DNA of 64,000 bases from Paeniglutamicibacter terrestris. Lineage in GTDB: Bacteria; Actinomycetota; Actinomycetes; Actinomycetales; Micrococcaceae. Positions 17,845-27,469 of this stretch are shown here, one piece after another. Made by a program: the position numbers and the translations under genes. The notes under the pieces are model-generated. The model saw only the letters and a list, made by a program, of their open reading frames with translations. It had not been told where the DNA came from and made no database searches. Where the stretch lies: the NCBI RefSeq assembly GCF_012271785.1, contig NZ_JAAWVT010000003.1, forward strand, positions 1 through 64,000, in the 5' to 3' direction. Each line of letters starts with the position of its first letter. Position 1 is the first letter of the stretch.

Positions 17845-19394
17845 ACCTCCCATCGCTGAAGCAACGCCCGCGGATTGCTCAGATCCCCTCTGCGACCTCG
17901 GGATCGGTACGCGGCAAGGGACTGGCCTCCGGACAGCTGGGACTTTTTGCCGCCGTGATGATCGGCATTTCCACCATTGCCCCGGTTTACGTGTTGACCT
18001 CCTCACTGGGGCCCACGGTCCAAGCGATCGGCACGCAGCTGCCAGCCATCTTCATCATCGGGTTTATCCCGATGTTCCTAGTTGCGCTGGCCTACCGAGA
18101 ACTCAACGCGGACACCCCCGACTCGGGGACCACCTTCACCTGGGTGAGCCAGGCCTTCGGCCCGGCCCTGGGCTGGCTGGGAGGTTGGGGGCTGCTGGCT
18201 GCCAACATCATTGTCCTCTCCAACCTCGCCGGCGTGGCGGTGGACTTCTTCTACCTGTTTCTGGCACAGGCCACGGGAAACCCGGCGCTGGCCGAACTGG
18301 CCGACAATAACGTGATCAACATTCTCACCTGCCTGATTTTTGTTGGTGCTGCGGTCTTCATTGCCTGCCGCGGGCTGAGCACCACCCGTTTGGTCCAGTA
18401 CATCTTGGTGGGATTCCAGTTGCTGGTACTCGCCTGGTTTGCTTTCGGCGCCTTCTCCAAAGCGGCCAACCAGCCGGGCCACCTGGCCTTTGACGCCGCC
18501 TGGTTTAACCCGATGCATATCGATTCTTTCTCCGCCTTCGCGATTGGCCTGAGCCTGTCGATCTTTGCCTTCTGGGGCTGGGACGTGTGCCTGACCATGA
18601 CCGAAGAAACCAAAAACGGTGAGAAGACCTCCGGCATGGCCGCGGCGCTGACGGCCATCGGAGTGTTGGCGATTTACCTAGTCGGCTCCATCGCCACGGT
18701 GATGTTTGCCGGTGTCGGTGACACCGGGCTGGGCCTAGGTAACCCGGAGAACTCCGCGAACGTCTTTACCTCCATCGCGACGCCCGTCATGGGCCCCTTC
18801 GCGATCCTGCTCTCGCTGGCGGTGCTGTCCTCCTGTGCCGCGTCGCTGCAGTCCACGATGATCTCTCCGGCCCGATCACTGCTGGCCATTGCGCATCATG
18901 GGGCGCTGCCGCAGAAATTTACCAAGATCAACCGGTTCAAATCACCGGCCTTCGCCACGCTCATCGCAGGCGGTGTCTCGGCCGGGTTCTACGCACTGAT
19001 GCGAGTAGTGAGCAATAACGTCCTGAATGACACCATCCTGGCGTTAGGCATGATGATCTGCTTCTACTACGGCATGACGGCCCTTGCCTGCGTCTGGTAC
19101 TTCAGGCGCACCGCGCTGGACTCGCTGCGCAACTTCCTGCTGCGCTTGCTGGCCCCGCTGCTGGGCGGCATCGCATTGGTGGCGGTCTTCATTCAGACCG
19201 CCATTGATTCCTGGGACCCGGCTTATGGGTCGGGATCCGAGATCTTTGGCGTGGGTCTGGTCTTTGTTATCGGTGTGGGAATCATTGCCCTGGGTGCGCT
19301 CTTGCTGGTGGGGGCCGCGGCACGTCGCCCCGCCTTCTTCTCCGGGCGTAGTCTGCCGCTGCGGGCACCCGCCTCCACCAAACAACGACCCTGA
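17841..19394 (+). CDS. APC-superfamily amino acid/polyamine permease
   Basis: A 517-residue integral membrane protein with about twelve hydrophobic segments. The first has the APC pattern of glycines (IGISTIAPVYVLTSSLG), and DTPDSGTTFTWVSQAFGPALGWLGGW is typical of amino acid permeases. A WGWDVCLTMTEETKNGEKT loop corresponds to the conserved region between TM6 and TM7. Overlap with aguA suggests it imports agmatine, or exchanges it for a product. This is inferred from position; the sequence does not fix the substrate. Confidence 0.88.
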   Translation: MNLPSLKQRPRIAQIPSATSGSVRGKGLASGQLGLFAAVMIGISTIAPVYVLTSSLGPTVQAIGTQLPAIFIIGFIPMFLVALAYRELNADTPDSGTTFTWVSQAFGPALGWLGGWGLLAANIIVLSNLAGVAVDFFYLFLAQATGNPALAELADNNVINILTCLIFVGAAVFIACRGLSTTRLVQYILVGFQLLVLAWFAFGAFSKAANQPGHLAFDAAWFNPMHIDSFSAFAIGLSLSIFAFWGWDVCLTMTEETKNGEKTSGMAAALTAIGVLAIYLVGSIATVMFAGVGDTGLGLGNPENSANVFTSIATPVMGPFAILLSLAVLSSCAASLQSTMISPARSLLAIAHHGALPQKFTKINRFKSPAFATLIAGGVSAGFYALMRVVSNNVLNDTILALGMMICFYYGMTALACVWYFRRTALDSLRNFLLRLLAPLLGGIALVAVFIQTAIDSWDPAYGSGSEIFGVGLVFVIGVGIIALGALLLVGAAARRPAFFSGRSLPLRAPASTKQRP

Positions 19395-19481
19395 GCCCCA
19401 GTCATCGCTCCCACCCATCGGTCACGGCTCATCCTCCCGCCGGTGAAGCCTGCCCGCATATTTGAGAAAGACATCCTTCCC

Positions 19482-21491
19482 ATGAGTCCACGCTTTAGCA
19501 TCTATGAAGCCTCCATCGAGCAAACCCTGAAGGCACTGAACGACGGCAGTGTCAGTGCCGTGGAACTGGTGGCAGCCCACCTAGCCCGCATCGGGCGCTT
19601 CGACCGGTCATCGGTACGCCTGAACGCCATGGCAGTGCTGAATCCGAAGGTTTTTGTGGAAGCGGCGGCCGCCGATCGCCGGCGCAGCACCGCTGATGCC
19701 GGCTCCTTGGAGGGCGTGCCATTCACCGTGAAGGACAGCTACATGGTCACCGGGCTGACCGTAGCAGCCGGTTCGCCGGCCTTCAAAGATCTCGTGGCTC
19801 AGGTCGATGCCTTCACCGTGGCTCGACTGCGCGGCGCCGGGGCAGTGCTGTTGGGCAAAACTACGATGCCGCCCATGGCCGATGGCGGCATGCAACGTGG
19901 AGTGTATGGGCGAGCAGAAAGCCCCTACAACACCAACTATCTGGCGGCAGCCTACGCCTCGGGATCCTCCAACGGCTCGGGTGTCGCCACGGCAGCCAGC
20001 CTGGGCGTCTTCGGGATGGGGGAGGAGACGGTGTCTTCGGGCCGCAGCCCGGCCTCCAACAACGGTTTGTGCGCCTACACCCCCTCGCGCGGACTGATCT
20101 CCATCCGCGGCAACTGGCCACTTTTCCCCACCCGCGATGTGGTGGTCCCGCACACCCGTTCCATGGATGACATGTTCCGGGTGCTGGAGGTAATCGTCGC
20201 CGATGACCCGGAAACCACCGGGGACTTCTGGCGTGCACAAAAGGCCGTGCCGCTACCCGCTGCCTCCTCGGTCCGGCCCGAGGACTACGCCGCACTGGCG
20301 GACCCGGAGGCATTGGCAGGCAAGCGCTTCGGCGTACCGCGCATGTATCTGGGAGAAGATCCGGCCTTTCCGATCCAACTACGCCCCAGCGTGCGTAAGC
20401 TCTGGGCCGCTGCCCGGCACCGGATCGAAGCCCTGGGCGCCACGGTCCTGGAGGTCGATTTCCCGCTGATCGAAAAATACGAGGGCAACACCCCAGGTGG
20501 TGAGCAGCTAGAGGCCCTTGGGGTGCTGCCGCAAGATTGGTTGGAGCAAGAATTCAACCAGATCCTCGCCCACGGCTGGGATACCTTCCTGCGCGAAAAC
20601 AACGACCCCAGATTAAACCGATTGGCCCAGGTTGACCATCTGCAGATCTTCCCGGCCCCTGTCGGTTCATTACCCGATCGCTACGACGAGGTCGCAGACT
20701 ACGAAAACCGCTACCGTGATGTGGTGCAACAGGCCAAGGACGGACTACTTCCTCCGGAGCAATTACCTGATTTCGCGGCGGGGCTCAGCGCCTTAGAAAC
20801 GCTGCGTGCCGAACTCTTCGAACGCTGGCTGCGAGAGCACGATCTCGATGGAGTGATCTTCCCAGCCAACGCCGATGTGGGGGCCGCCGATGCTGATACC
20901 AACCCGACCGCAGCCGACAGAGCGTGGGAAAACGGGCTCTTTTTCTCAAACGGTAACTACGCCATGCGTCATCTGGGCATCCCCTCCGTCACCGTGGCCA
21001 TGGGGGTGATGGAAGACATCGGTATGCCGGTGGGGCTCACCTTTGCGGGACCGGCCTATGCCGACAGCGCGATCTTGGCCTGGGGCTGGGCGTTTGAGGC
21101 CGCCGGCACGCTGCGTGCGGCGCCTGTGCTGGCCCCCGAGCTACTCAGTGACCGTCACCTTGCGGGGTGCCGGAGCGCAGCGCCACGTGGTGGCGAAGAA
21201 CCTCGGATCACCATCGGAGGCGAAGTGGATCCGCGAACCTACCACGAGGGCGCGAGCAGATTGCTGCTCTCCGGAGAGATTGCTGCTGCCGAGGTCGCAG
21301 CCATCGTCCTGACGGTTAATGGCGAACCGACGCTTGTGCGCCGGAGCGGAAACCGCTGGAACGCCACGGCGATCCTGCCCGCGGCGGTGGAGTCGGCGGC
21401 GCGTGGCTCAAATCCGCCCGCCCGCATCCTCGCGGTCATCCACGTGGTGAATCCGGGTGGTGCTGCGGCCGGTGACTTCACCGAAATTTAG
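19482..21491 (+). CDS. Amidase-signature family hydrolase with C-terminal extension
   Basis: A 669-residue amidase. Lys84 (VPFTVKDSY) is the catalytic lysine. GSSNGS (161-166) holds the cis-serine and EETVSSGRSPAS places the nucleophile at about Ser186. The usual GTDTGGS loop reads GEETVSS here, so the oxyanion-hole glycines are replaced. The core ends near residue 560. The last ~105 residues (two beta-rich stretches) are not part of a standard amidase. The ATG at 19482 is preferred over the upstream GTG (19443). It follows the permease by 87 bp and could cleave N-carbamoylputrescine, but this is inference. Confidence 0.85.
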   Translation: MSPRFSIYEASIEQTLKALNDGSVSAVELVAAHLARIGRFDRSSVRLNAMAVLNPKVFVEAAAADRRRSTADAGSLEGVPFTVKDSYMVTGLTVAAGSPAFKDLVAQVDAFTVARLRGAGAVLLGKTTMPPMADGGMQRGVYGRAESPYNTNYLAAAYASGSSNGSGVATAASLGVFGMGEETVSSGRSPASNNGLCAYTPSRGLISIRGNWPLFPTRDVVVPHTRSMDDMFRVLEVIVADDPETTGDFWRAQKAVPLPAASSVRPEDYAALADPEALAGKRFGVPRMYLGEDPAFPIQLRPSVRKLWAAARHRIEALGATVLEVDFPLIEKYEGNTPGGEQLEALGVLPQDWLEQEFNQILAHGWDTFLRENNDPRLNRLAQVDHLQIFPAPVGSLPDRYDEVADYENRYRDVVQQAKDGLLPPEQLPDFAAGLSALETLRAELFERWLREHDLDGVIFPANADVGAADADTNPTAADRAWENGLFFSNGNYAMRHLGIPSVTVAMGVMEDIGMPVGLTFAGPAYADSAILAWGWAFEAAGTLRAAPVLAPELLSDRHLAGCRSAAPRGGEEPRITIGGEVDPRTYHEGASRLLLSGEIAAAEVAAIVLTVNGEPTLVRRSGNRWNATAILPAAVESAARGSNPPARILAVIHVVNPGGAAAGDFTEI

Positions 21492-21517
21492 ACGCCGAAG
21501 TCTGTAGTGCTGAGTGC

Positions 21518-22150
21518 TTAGTTCGAAGCGAGCAGCAGGGCGATGGCTTCATTGGTACCTTCGAAGGTCACCAGCGCCTCATCGCGGCGCCCGGAAGCAT
21601 GGAGCAGCAGTTCGCCGGGACGGCCGATGATGGCCACGGATGTTGCGCTCTTGCGCGCCACATGACGTTGGCCATCGGGGCGCACCAGAATGATCCCGAC
21701 GTTCGAGCGGCGGTAGTGAAGCGTCGCCCGGCGCAACAGGTCCTTCCACAACAATTCCTCATACGTTGCATCAAGCATGCGTGGCGCCCAACGGTCGCTG
21801 GCCCGACGCACGTCCTCGGTGTGAATGAAGAACTCGGAGAGGTTGGCCGAACGGTCAACACCGGAATTAGCTAGCGGGGAGTACTTCGGGGCACCGGCCA
21901 GGAATTCGTGGACCAGCACGGCATACTCGTTGCGGTCTTGCGCGACATCGGCGCGCTTGGCCAGCTCAGCTTCCATGCGGTGGGTCAACGGCTTCAGCAG
22001 CAGGCCGGCGGCCAGCAGTGATCGTTCGCGCAGCACTAAATGGGCTGCGAGGTGACGGGTTTGCCACCCGGCACACAGGGTGGGGGCCGTGGGACCTGCC
22101 GCCAGCAGGACTTCGGCCAATACTTCACGCGAGGCTGGGACGAAATGCAT
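21518..22150 (-). CDS. TIGR03085-type DinB/maleylpyruvate isomerase-like protein
   Basis: A 210-residue protein of the actinobacterial family related to the mycothiol-dependent maleylpyruvate isomerase N-terminal (DinB-like) fold. TLCAGWQTRHLAAHLVLRE provides the first metal-binding histidine segment and SEFFIHTEDVRRA the second. Family members probably bind a divalent metal and may use mycothiol; the reaction is unknown. It is convergent with the amidase (26-bp gap) and divergent from hisI. Confidence 0.82.
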   Translation of the reverse strand: MHFVPASREVLAEVLLAAGPTAPTLCAGWQTRHLAAHLVLRERSLLAAGLLLKPLTHRMEAELAKRADVAQDRNEYAVLVHEFLAGAPKYSPLANSGVDRSANLSEFFIHTEDVRRASDRWAPRMLDATYEELLWKDLLRRATLHYRRSNVGIILVRPDGQRHVARKSATSVAIIGRPGELLLHASGRRDEALVTFEGTNEAIALLLASN

Positions 22151-22293
22151 CTCTTTGAAACTAACACGTTCTCAGCTCCTTGTGGCCCTTTCGAACCACC
22201 CTGTGGCGTAAGGTGTGGCCAAATCGTCACGGGGGTGGGGTCGCACGTGTTGGAAGAACAGTTTTGCGCCCATCGGGCACTAGACTGGTAGGG

Positions 22294-22695
22294 ATGTCTC
22301 AGACCCCAGCCTTCGCCGCCCCCGCCTCAGTGAACGGGCAATTGTCCGCCGAGATTTCAGCCGCGCTGAAGAAGGATGGCGCCGGATTGGTGGCAGCCAT
22401 CATTCAGCAGCATGGCACCAATGAGGTGTTGATGCTCGGCTGGATGAACGAGGAAGCGCTCCGCCGCACCCTGAGCACCGGACGAGTGACCTTCTGGTCC
22501 CGTTCGCGCAACGAATTCTGGCGCAAGGGAGACACCTCCGGGCACTCCCAAATGGTCAGATCGGTAGCCCTTGACTGCGACGGCGACGCCCTGCTGGTGG
22601 TTGTGGATCAGATCGGCGCCGCCTGCCACACCGGAACCCACACCTGCTTCGACGGCCGTGAACTCCCCGCCGTGGTGGGACGCAAAGTCTCCTAG
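22294..22695 (+). CDS. hisI: Phosphoribosyl-AMP cyclohydrolase
   Basis: Third step of histidine synthesis: opens the purine ring of phosphoribosyl-AMP. The 133-residue protein has MLGWMNEEALRRTL, FWSRSRNEFWRKGDTSGH and the zinc/magnesium motif DCDGDALLVVV with ACHTGTHTCF. The ATG at 22294 is chosen over the open upstream frame because TAGACT (22281-22286) lies 7 nt before it, a leaderless arrangement. HisE is encoded separately at 13083, so this is the unfused form. It heads the trp gene cluster. Confidence 0.96.
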   Translation: MSQTPAFAAPASVNGQLSAEISAALKKDGAGLVAAIIQQHGTNEVLMLGWMNEEALRRTLSTGRVTFWSRSRNEFWRKGDTSGHSQMVRSVALDCDGDALLVVVDQIGAACHTGTHTCFDGRELPAVVGRKVS

Positions 22696-22755
22696 CACCA
22701 CGCGCACCACCCGGCACCACCCAATACCCAGCACACGCAAGGATCCTTCTCGCTC

Positions 22756-24315
22756 ATGCAAGCTCTCGGCGCTCTGACCCCCACCCGCGAGCAGTTCCGC
22801 GCACTCGCCGCGGATCGCCGCGTCATTCCCGTTTCGATGCGGGTGCTTGCCGACGCACTCACCCCCATCTCCATCTACCGCAGGCTGGCAGGCGGACGCC
22901 CCGGCACCTTCCTGATGGAATCGGCCGCGGCCGGGGGAGTGTGGTCACGCTACTCCTTCATCGGCGTGAACTCCCCCGCCACCCTGACCACGCTGGATGG
23001 AAAAGCGCATTGGCAGGGCACCCCACCTCAGGGCCTGCCCTGTGAAGGAAACCCGGTTGAAGTTTTGCGTGACACCGTGCGGGCACTGCGCACCGTACCG
23101 CTGGACGGGCTGCCACCGCTGACCAGCGGCATGGTGGGCTTCATCGGCTGGGAAGCGGTACGTCATTGGGAAAAGCTTCCCAACCCACCGGTTGATGACC
23201 TGCACCTGCCCGAGCTGGCCATGAACCTCGTGGGGGACATGGCCGTGCACGATAACACCGACGGCACCCTGACGTTGATCGCCAACGCCATCAACTTCAA
23301 CGGAACCTCCGAAGGTGTTGACGGCGCCTACGACCACGCGGTTCAGCGCCTCTCGGAGATGCTTGACGCGCTCAGTGTTGCCGCCGAAAACCCGGTCTCG
23401 GTACTCTCGGGCACAGACGTGCCGGCCGATGAACTCATGAAGGCCGTCACCCACTCCTGGGATGAGGATTCCTACCGCAGCGCGGTCCTGCGCGGCAAGG
23501 AAGCCATCGTGGAGGGCGAGGTATTCCAGGTGGTGATCTCCCGCCGCTTTGAGCTCGAATCCCATGCCGACCCACTGGATGTCTACCGGATCCTGCGCGG
23601 CACCAACCCGAGCCCCTACATGTACCTGTTTAACCTGCGCGACGCCCACGACAAGCCCTATTCCATCGTGGGCTCCTCACCCGAGGCGTTGGTGACCGTC
23701 AACGATGACCACGTGGTGACGCACCCGATCGCCGGCTCACGCCCGCGCGGGGCGAACTACGAAGATGATCAGCAGCATGAGAAGAACCTGCTGAACGATG
23801 AGAAGGAACGCGCCGAGCACCTGATGCTCGTTGATCTCTCGCGCAACGATCTCTCCAAGGTCTGCGTGCCGGGCTCGGTGGAAGTCACCCAGTTCATGGA
23901 GGTCGAACGCTTCAGCCACATCATGCACCTGGTCTCCAACGTGGTGGGCAAGCTAGCCCCGGGACACGACGGCTACGACGTGCTCGCTGCCACCTTCCCC
24001 GCCGGCACCCTCTCCGGGGCACCCAAACCACGCGCCCTGTCGCTACTGGATGAACTTGAGCCGTACCGCCGCGGCATTTATGGCGGAGTCGTGGGCTACC
24101 TGGACTTCACCGGAGACATGGACATGGCCATCGCCATCCGCTCCGCGCTGATCAAGGGAAACCGGGCCTACGTCCAGGCAGGTGGCGGCATCGTCGCCGA
24201 CTCCAACCTCGACGCCGAGGCCCTGGAAACCATCAACAAATCGGCCGCGCCCTTGCGGGCCGTGTGGGCCGCCGGAACCATGGCACCGGCACAAGTGGAC
24301 GGCAACAACGCATGA
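22756..24315 (+). CDS. trpE: Anthranilate synthase component I
   Basis: Converts chorismate and ammonia or glutamine to anthranilate with TrpG (not in this window). The 519-residue protein has the N-terminal regulatory part, with FLMESAAAGGVWSRYSFIG resembling the tryptophan-binding ESA motif. The chorismate-binding domain follows: EGEVFQVVISRRFE, AGSRPRG, DEKERAEHLMLVDLSRND and GTLSGAPKPRA. It shares an ATGA overlap with the next gene. It lies 60 bp after hisI. Confidence 0.97.
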   Translation: MQALGALTPTREQFRALAADRRVIPVSMRVLADALTPISIYRRLAGGRPGTFLMESAAAGGVWSRYSFIGVNSPATLTTLDGKAHWQGTPPQGLPCEGNPVEVLRDTVRALRTVPLDGLPPLTSGMVGFIGWEAVRHWEKLPNPPVDDLHLPELAMNLVGDMAVHDNTDGTLTLIANAINFNGTSEGVDGAYDHAVQRLSEMLDALSVAAENPVSVLSGTDVPADELMKAVTHSWDEDSYRSAVLRGKEAIVEGEVFQVVISRRFELESHADPLDVYRILRGTNPSPYMYLFNLRDAHDKPYSIVGSSPEALVTVNDDHVVTHPIAGSRPRGANYEDDQQHEKNLLNDEKERAEHLMLVDLSRNDLSKVCVPGSVEVTQFMEVERFSHIMHLVSNVVGKLAPGHDGYDVLAATFPAGTLSGAPKPRALSLLDELEPYRRGIYGGVVGYLDFTGDMDMAIAIRSALIKGNRAYVQAGGGIVADSNLDAEALETINKSAAPLRAVWAAGTMAPAQVDGNNA

Positions 24316-24917
24316 GCAACAAAAAAACCGGGCGCCTCGGCACCAAGCGCAATGTGATGCTGTTGGGATTGCTCGGTGCCGTTATTGCGCTGGCCACCAG
24401 CACCCGGACCTGGATCACGGTGCAGCCGCAAATGGGCAATGTGAAGATCCCGCTGATCGAGGTGGCGGGATCCGACGCCGCCACGGCCGTCGCGGCATTA
24501 GCCGTGGTGGCGCTGGCCGGATCGCTGGCCGCGATGATCGCTGGCAAGGTGGCGCGGTACATCATCGCGGTGATCCTGCTGTTGGTTGGCGCGGGCATCA
24601 TCGCCTCGGCCGTTTCGGTGCTGGTTGACCCCGTCGCCGCCGCTTCCACCAAGGTGGGTGAGGCCACCGGGCTTAACGCCGCGGGCGCCGACTACGCGCT
24701 GAGTATCTGGCCATACGTGGCGGTGCTCGGCGGCATCATTCTGATCATCAACGCCGCGGTACTGGCGGTGGCCGGACGGCACTGGGCAGGTTCGCGGAAG
24801 TACGCCCGGGACGCCCAGGCCGTGCGCGATCAGGCGGCAGCACCCAGCGGTAACGGACAAATTGATGAAATTTCCGGTTGGGACTCGCTCTCACGCGGGG
24901 ATGACCCCACCGGCTAA
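24312..24917 (+). CDS. Trp operon-associated membrane protein (PF09534/TIGR02234 type)
   Basis: A 201-residue protein with four hydrophobic segments (about 12-30, 48-66, 70-92 and 128-150), an STRTWITVQP motif after the first helix and a polar C-terminal tail. It matches the actinobacterial membrane-protein family always found beside trpE/trpC. A tryptophan transport or sensing role has been suggested for the family but is unproven. The ATG at 24312 overlaps the trpE stop (ATGA), so the two are coupled. Confidence 0.87.
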   Translation: MSNKKTGRLGTKRNVMLLGLLGAVIALATSTRTWITVQPQMGNVKIPLIEVAGSDAATAVAALAVVALAGSLAAMIAGKVARYIIAVILLLVGAGIIASAVSVLVDPVAAASTKVGEATGLNAAGADYALSIWPYVAVLGGIILIINAAVLAVAGRHWAGSRKYARDAQAVRDQAAAPSGNGQIDEISGWDSLSRGDDPTG

Positions 24918-25033
24918 GCGCGCACACGCTTCGCAACATGGCATGCCATCGCCCGAAAGAATGGCAGAATAGAAGACAAGAAAATTATCGGGAATCTTCC
25001 CGATTCGCACGAGGTGAGCAGGAGTATCCCACC

Positions 25034-25285
25034 ATGGCAAACGCCAACACTCAGATCGATCCGATGCACGGCGAAGAAATTGGCCACGGCAACTCGAAGG
25101 CGGCCTGGGCCGCTATCGCCGTGATGATGATCGGCTTTATTGTCGGTTGCATCGCCTTCGCCGGGCACAACCCCACAGTCGTTTACATCGGCATCGGCAT
25201 CGTCTTCCTTGGCCTGATCGTCGGCTGGATCATGAAGAAGGCAGGCTACGGCGTGAACGGCGCCAAGTCGGGTTCCGCGCACTAG
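25034..25285 (+). CDS. Small membrane protein of the HGxxPAAW type
   Basis: An 83-residue protein with two transmembrane helices (about 24-42 and 46-66) and the signature HGNSKAAW (residues 18-25) just before the first helix. Here Lys replaces the usual Pro. This family occurs between the trp operon membrane protein and trpC in many actinobacteria; its function is unknown. The ATG at 25034 follows GAGGTGAGCAGGAG and was chosen over the frame open from 24938. Confidence 0.85.
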   Translation: MANANTQIDPMHGEEIGHGNSKAAWAAIAVMMIGFIVGCIAFAGHNPTVVYIGIGIVFLGLIVGWIMKKAGYGVNGAKSGSAH

Positions 25286-25287
25286 CC

Positions 25288-26118
25288 GTGAGTGTACTGA
25301 GCGATATCATCGCGGGCGTTCGGATTGATCTGGACGCCCGTCGGTCCATCCTCGACCAGAGCGGTATCGAGGCGGACGCCGCTGCCGCGGCCCCGGCCCT
25401 GGATGCTTACGCGGCACTGGGTGGACACCTTGATCCGACCCAACGCGATACCACCCTGCGGGTGATCTCCGAGGTGAAGCGCAAATCCCCGTCCAAGGGT
25501 GCGCTGGCCCAGATCGCAGAACCCGCCGTCCTGGCCGCTTCCTATGAGGCTGGAGGCGCATCGGTGATCTCCGTGCTGACCGAGCAGCGTCGTTTTGGCG
25601 GCTCACTGGCCGACCTTGATGCGGTTCGCAGCGCGGTGAAGATCCCGGTGCTACGCAAGGACTTCACGGTTGATGCCTACCAAATTTATGAGGCTCGCGC
25701 GCACGGAGCGGATTTGGTGCTGCTCATTGTTGCGGCCCTTGACGATGCCACGATGCGCGAATTTTTGGAGCTCACCCATGCACTGGGCATGAATGCCCTG
25801 GTGGAAACGCACACGCCGGAAGAAATCGCCCGGGCGATTAACCTCGGTGCGCGAATCATCGGGGTCAACGTGCGCAACCTCAAGACCCTGGAGGTTGACC
25901 GTGAGAACTTCGGCCGCCTCATCGAGCTGATCCCCACCGATGTTGTCATCGTGGCGGAATCCGGCGTGCAGGACGTTTCCGATGTGCAGTACTACGCGCA
26001 GCTGGGAGCCGACGCCATCCTCGTGGGAGAAGCCCTGGTGAAGGATGCAGATCCGCGCGCGGCAGTGGAACACTTCATCACCGCAGGCACGGCAGCCAAA
26101 CCGGCTCGCGCCAGCTGA
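25288..26118 (+). CDS. trpC: Indole-3-glycerol phosphate synthase
   Basis: Closes the indole ring in tryptophan synthesis. The 276-residue TIM barrel has EVKRKSPSKG (catalytic Lys and Glu), VLTEQRRFGGSLADL, VLRKDFTVDAYQIYEARAHG and AESGVQDVSDVQYYAQLGADAILVGE. The GTG at 25288 is chosen because the frame open further upstream reads through the preceding small gene in another frame. It starts 2 nt after that gene's stop. There is no trpF next to it; actinobacteria commonly use PriA (HisA) for that step. Confidence 0.96.
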   Translation: MSVLSDIIAGVRIDLDARRSILDQSGIEADAAAAAPALDAYAALGGHLDPTQRDTTLRVISEVKRKSPSKGALAQIAEPAVLAASYEAGGASVISVLTEQRRFGGSLADLDAVRSAVKIPVLRKDFTVDAYQIYEARAHGADLVLLIVAALDDATMREFLELTHALGMNALVETHTPEEIARAINLGARIIGVNVRNLKTLEVDRENFGRLIELIPTDVVIVAESGVQDVSDVQYYAQLGADAILVGEALVKDADPRAAVEHFITAGTAAKPARAS

Positions 26119-26173
26119 ACGACCCTGAGAACCCCCCTTTCAAGAATTCCTGAGCTAGAGAAGGATGCGACAG

Positions 26174-27469
26174 ATGACCCCGATGACCGGTGAACCAGAG
26201 GTGGGCAAGAACCAGCCCGCCACCGATCCCTCGCATTCGCTGCGGCACGCAGCCGGACCCTACTTCGGCGCCTACGGCGGACGCTGGATGCCCGAATCCC
26301 TGATCGCCGCCATGGACCAGCTCAACGACACGTTTGAGGCTGCCAAGGCCGACCCGTCGTTCATCGCCGAGGTCAAGGAACTGAACAAGAACTACTCGGG
26401 CCGTCCCTCGCTGCTGACAGAGGCCAAGCGCTTGTCCGAGGTTGCCTGCGGCGGGGTGCGAGTCTTCCTCAAGCGCGAGGACTTGAACCACACCGGTAGC
26501 CACAAGATCAACAATGTGCTCGGTCAGGCATTGCTGGCCAAGCGCATGGGCAAAACCCGGATCATCGCCGAGACCGGTGCCGGACAGCACGGTGTTGCCT
26601 CGGCCACCGCTGCGGCCCTGATGGGCCTCGAATGTGTGGTCTACATGGGTGCCGAAGACACCCGTCGGCAGTCGCTGAACGTCGCGCGCATGCAGCTGCT
26701 CGGTGCCACGGTCATCCCCGTGACCGCCGGATCCCAGACGCTGAAGGACGCCATCAACGAGGCCCTGCGTGATTGGGTCGCCAACGTGGAGAACACCCAC
26801 TACCTCTTGGGTACCGCAGCCGGCGGACACCCGTTCCCGGCCATGGTGCGCTACTTCCACGAAGTCATCGGCGAAGAGGCCCGCGAACAGATTTTGGCTC
26901 AGGTGGGCCGGCTTCCAGACGCCGTGGCTGCCTGCATTGGCGGTGGATCCAACGCGATTGGCATCTTCCACGGTTTCCTTGACGATCCCGAGGTGCAGCT
27001 GTTCGGCTTCGAGGCCGGTGGCGATGGTGTTGATACACCTCGCCACGCAGCAACCATCACGCTGGGACGCCCCGGTGTGCTGCACGGTGCCAAGAGCTAC
27101 CTGATGCAGGACGAGGACGGGCAGACCATCGAGTCGCACTCGATCTCCGCCGGCCTGGATTACCCGGGTGTTGGCCCCGAACATGCTTACCTCTCGGACA
27201 TTGGCCGGGTGCACTACGAACCCATCACCGACACCGAGGCCATGGACGCGTTCTCGCTGCTGTGCCGCACCGAGGGCATCATTCCCGCCATCGAGTCCTC
27301 CCACGCGCTGGCCGGTGTGCTGAAGATTGCCGCACGCAAGATTGCCGACGGCGCCGTTCCGGAAGAGACCATTATCATCGCTAACCTTTCGGGGCGTGGC
27401 GATAAGGACGTCGGCACTGCCGCCGAATGGTTTAACCTCATCGACACCGACGCTAAGGACGCCAAGTGA
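26174..27469 (+). CDS. trpB: Tryptophan synthase, beta chain
   Basis: PLP enzyme that joins indole and serine. The pyridoxal lysine is in [29 protein letters not shown], the [10 protein letters not shown] phosphate loop and GEAGGDGV-type residues are present as [13 protein letters not shown]. The ATG at 26174 is preferred to that at 26165 because GAGAAGGA abuts the first and is properly spaced from the second. An N-terminal polar extension of ~25 residues is usual. The stop overlaps trpA (GTGA). Confidence 0.97.
   Translation: MTPMTGEPEVGKNQPATDPSHSLRHAAGPYFGAYGGRWMPESLIAAMDQLNDTFEAAKADPSFIAEVKELNKNYSGRPSLLTEAKRLSEVACGGVRVFLKREDLNHTGSHKINNVLGQALLAKRMGKTRIIAETGAGQHGVASATAAALMGLECVVYMGAEDTRRQSLNVARMQLLGATVIPVTAGSQTLKDAINEALRDWVANVENTHYLLGTAAGGHPFPAMVRYFHEVIGEEAREQILAQVGRLPDAVAACIGGGSNAIGIFHGFLDDPEVQLFGFEAGGDGVDTPRHAATITLGRPGVLHGAKSYLMQDEDGQTIESHSISAGLDYPGVGPEHAYLSDIGRVHYEPITDTEAMDAFSLLCRTEGIIPAIESSHALAGVLKIAARKIADGAVPEETIIIANLSGRGDKDVGTAAEWFNLIDTDAKDAK

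Noticed and set aside
22696-22755. Tryptophan attenuator leader before trpE
   Set aside because: The hisI-trpE gap is 60 bp, with no short peptide rich in Trp codons and no competing hairpins.
26078-27304. A 408-codon open frame on the minus strand opposite trpB
   Set aside because: It mirrors trpB codon usage and has no family features; trpB on the plus strand is complete.
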